From Ktedonobacter sp. 13_1_20CM_4_53_11 (GTDB taxonomy: Bacteria; Chloroflexota; Ktedonobacteria; Ktedonobacterales; Ktedonobacteraceae), in NCBI GenBank assembly GCA_001919995.1, contig MNIY01000135.1:7196-12310 (forward strand): 5,115 nucleotides of DNA, given 5' to 3'. A model generated the notes under the pieces. That model was not told where the DNA came from, searched no databases, and saw only the letters and a list, made by a program, of their open reading frames with translations. Shown piece after piece: positions 3,627 to 5,115 of this stretch (position 1 is the first letter of the stretch; every line of letters starts with the position of its first letter). Made by a program: the position numbers and the translations under genes.

Positions 3627-5115
3627 TTACATTTCGGGTGTTTCGATGGGTAGGCCTTCCATTTGCATGATTTTGAGGGCGTTTGTGGTTGGGCTGGGTC
3701 CTGGTTGCAAGATGTAATCAAAGACCATCTGGCCATTGATGACGTCTTCTTTAAAGTGGTAGTTTTTGATTTTGGGCGAGGTGTCTGCAAGGTGCACTAG
3801 CTCCAGGTCGTGTGTCGAAATGACGCCGAGGCAATTTTGTCCGACGAGGGCATGGATGTATGCCTGGCTACCGATGAGGCGCTCACGGTTATTGGTGCCC
3901 TTAAAGATTTCATCGATGAGGGAGAAAAGGGGCAGGTCGTTATCTCGTTTCAGTTCGTCTAACAGCGCTTTGAGGCGTTTTACTTCGGCGTAGAAGTAGG
4001 AATAGCCGTCGGTCACGGAATCGCTGACTTTGATGCATGTGAAAATTCTGAAGAGAGCGGCCTGAAAGGAGGTGGCGTTGACAGGGCCACCGGCATATGC
4101 CAGGCAGAGGTTGATGCCTAACGTTCTCAAAAATGTACTTTTGCCTGACATATTTGAGCCTGTAATAATGTCTATCTGACCCAGTTCGTTCATGGCAAAA
4201 TCGTTGACGACTTTCTTCTCATATGCAATCAGGGGATGCCCAAGGCCGTTGGCGCGGAAAAGGCGGTGGTTGTCTTGCTCTTTAGCCACAGTTATTTCAG
4301 GTAGGACGTACTCCGGGTTCAGGTAGGAGAAAGTGGCGAGTGAATTGAGCGCCTCAAGCTCGAACCACGCATCGAGCCAGGCAGGTAGAGCCGCGGCGAT
4401 GAGCGATTTGTAGTGGTTGAGCCGAATAGCAACGTAGACGTCCCAGGGAACGAGGGCGTTCACGATGAGCCAGAGAAACTGATTCTTTGCCAGCGTGGAG
4501 GCCGAGGCGATACGCGAGAGTCGCTTCAGGAGGAATGAAGGACGCCGGGTGCTATTGGCAAAGAACGGCTTGCACAGCTTTTTCAGATGATGGTTGTTGC
4601 CATAAGGGTAGGTTTCCAGGTACTCAAAGATCGTGCTGAGTTGCGCGAACACGTCGCGTAAAAAGTAGCTATCCTCGAAGAGGTCGCCACGCTCTTTTCT
4701 TTTTATAGAGAACCAGCCAATGGAGAGTATGACAGCGATGATCCAGTATTGAGGGCCAATGCGCGAGAAGATGTTCAGGAGCAGAAGCGTGATGCTGAGA
4801 ACTGAGAGAGCAATTGCGACAATGACTGTTGAACGAGACTGGTGATATGTGTCCTGCTGTTTAAGCCAGTTCAGCAGGCGTTTTCCTTCCAGGTGTTCAG
4901 CTACATTCGTTGAAGCGAGCAGCGATTTCATGGTGAGCTTATCGCGGAAGCGGGAAAGCGGGGCCAGCTCCTGAAGCAGCGCCTGTCTCTCGCCAATGGT
5001 TTGTAGATTTGGGGATGTATTCAGCAACCACTCCTGTACGCGTTGTCTGCCCTCGTAGGATATAGCGGTGGTGATGAGCTGGTGCAGTGAGCGCTCCCCG
5101 GTGATATCGAGATCT
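3627..5115 (-). CDS. MutS-family ATPase with two predicted membrane segments (5' end outside the window)
   Basis: The frame is open to the right edge, so the start is upstream; 495 residues and the TAA stop are visible. The fragment opens DLDITGERSLHQLITTAISY, typical of the MutS core/lever region, and continues with RQALLQELAPLSRFRDKL. Two hydrophobic segments follow at about 96-117 and 122-138, with positive residues (KRKER) after the second, predicting a membrane hairpin. The ATPase domain holds HPLIAYEKKVVNDF, Walker A GSNMSGKST (319-327), a DGYSYFYAEVKRLK helix, Walker B LPLFSLIDE (Asp-Glu at 401-402) followed by IFKGTN, and the STHD switch (433-436), so it should bind and hydrolyse ATP. 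Canonical MutS and MutS2 are soluble; this matches the shorter, membrane-containing MutS-related group of roughly 600 residues, whose role is not established. No mismatch-recognition or Smr domain is visible in the part present. A TTG at 5027 is not the start, because conserved sequence continues upstream of it. Confidence 0.88.
   Translation of the reverse strand, partial: DLDITGERSLHQLITTAISYEGRQRVQEWLLNTSPNLQTIGERQALLQELAPLSRFRDKLTMKSLLASTNVAEHLEGKRLLNWLKQQDTYHQSRSTVIVAIALSVLSITLLLLNIFSRIGPQYWIIAVILSIGWFSIKRKERGDLFEDSYFLRDVFAQLSTIFEYLETYPYGNNHHLKKLCKPFFANSTRRPSFLLKRLSRIASASTLAKNQFLWLIVNALVPWDVYVAIRLNHYKSLIAAALPAWLDAWFELEALNSLATFSYLNPEYVLPEITVAKEQDNHRLFRANGLGHPLIAYEKKVVNDFAMNELGQIDIITGSNMSGKSTFLRTLGINLCLAYAGGPVNATSFQAALFRIFTCIKVSDSVTDGYSYFYAEVKRLKALLDELKRDNDLPLFSLIDEIFKGTNNRERLIGSQAYIHALVGQNCLGVISTHDLELVHLADTSPKIKNYHFKEDVINGQMVFDYILQPGPSPTTNALKIMQMEGLPIETPEM

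Noticed and set aside
3116..3670. 184-codon open frame on the + strand
   Set aside because: It has no ribosome binding site, crosses the operator-like repeats, the leader hairpin and the 68-bp tandem repeat, and ends inside the MutS-like gene on the other strand.
3521..3790. 89-codon minus-strand frame overlapping the 3' end of the MutS-like gene
   Set aside because: It overlaps the real gene in another frame, is basic and low in complexity, and has no ribosome binding site of note.
5025..5027. TTG as start of the MutS-like gene
   Set aside because: The same frame continues upstream to the window edge with typical MutS sequence (DLDITGERSLHQL), so the real start is outside the window.

Overview
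The window looks like chromosomal DNA from a high-GC, soil-type bacterium, most likely a member of the Chloroflexota and probably class Ktedonobacteria. The main reason is the gene at 1826-3004 (- strand). It joins an XRE-type helix-turn-helix to WD40 repeats, with the N-terminal sequence and the C-terminal tail I associate with the large XRE/NB-ARC/WD40 paralogue families of Ktedonobacter-like genomes. That placement is recall plus inference; no search was run.

Layout. (1) 1-834 (+): the C-terminal part of a GH13 alpha-glucosidase, cut by the left edge. (2) 835-1182: a gap between convergent genes. It holds an orphan ten-codon ORF behind a near-ideal Shine-Dalgarno sequence and two weak inverted repeats. 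(3) 1183-1593 (-): a small secreted protein of unknown function. (4) 1594-1825: a short spacer with a 10-bp direct repeat. (5) 1826-3004 (-): the XRE-WD40 protein, which lacks the NTPase domain expected between its two ends. (6) 3005-3626: a 622-bp intergenic region with a candidate promoter, a leader hairpin, a 12-bp palindrome next to an 11-bp-period direct repeat, several small inverted repeats and a diverged 68-bp tandem repeat. (7) 3627-5115 (-): a MutS-family ATPase with two predicted membrane segments, cut by the right edge.

How the genes relate. The three minus-strand genes are separated by 232 and 622 bp, so they are probably separate transcription units. I see no pathway linking sugar hydrolysis, the secreted protein, the WD40 regulator and the MutS-like ATPase.

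The most unusual items are the XRE-WD40 protein, which appears to be a STAND-type sensor stripped of its switch domain, its operator-like upstream region, the membrane-anchored MutS homologue, and the tandem repeat that runs into the 3' end of the MutS-like gene.
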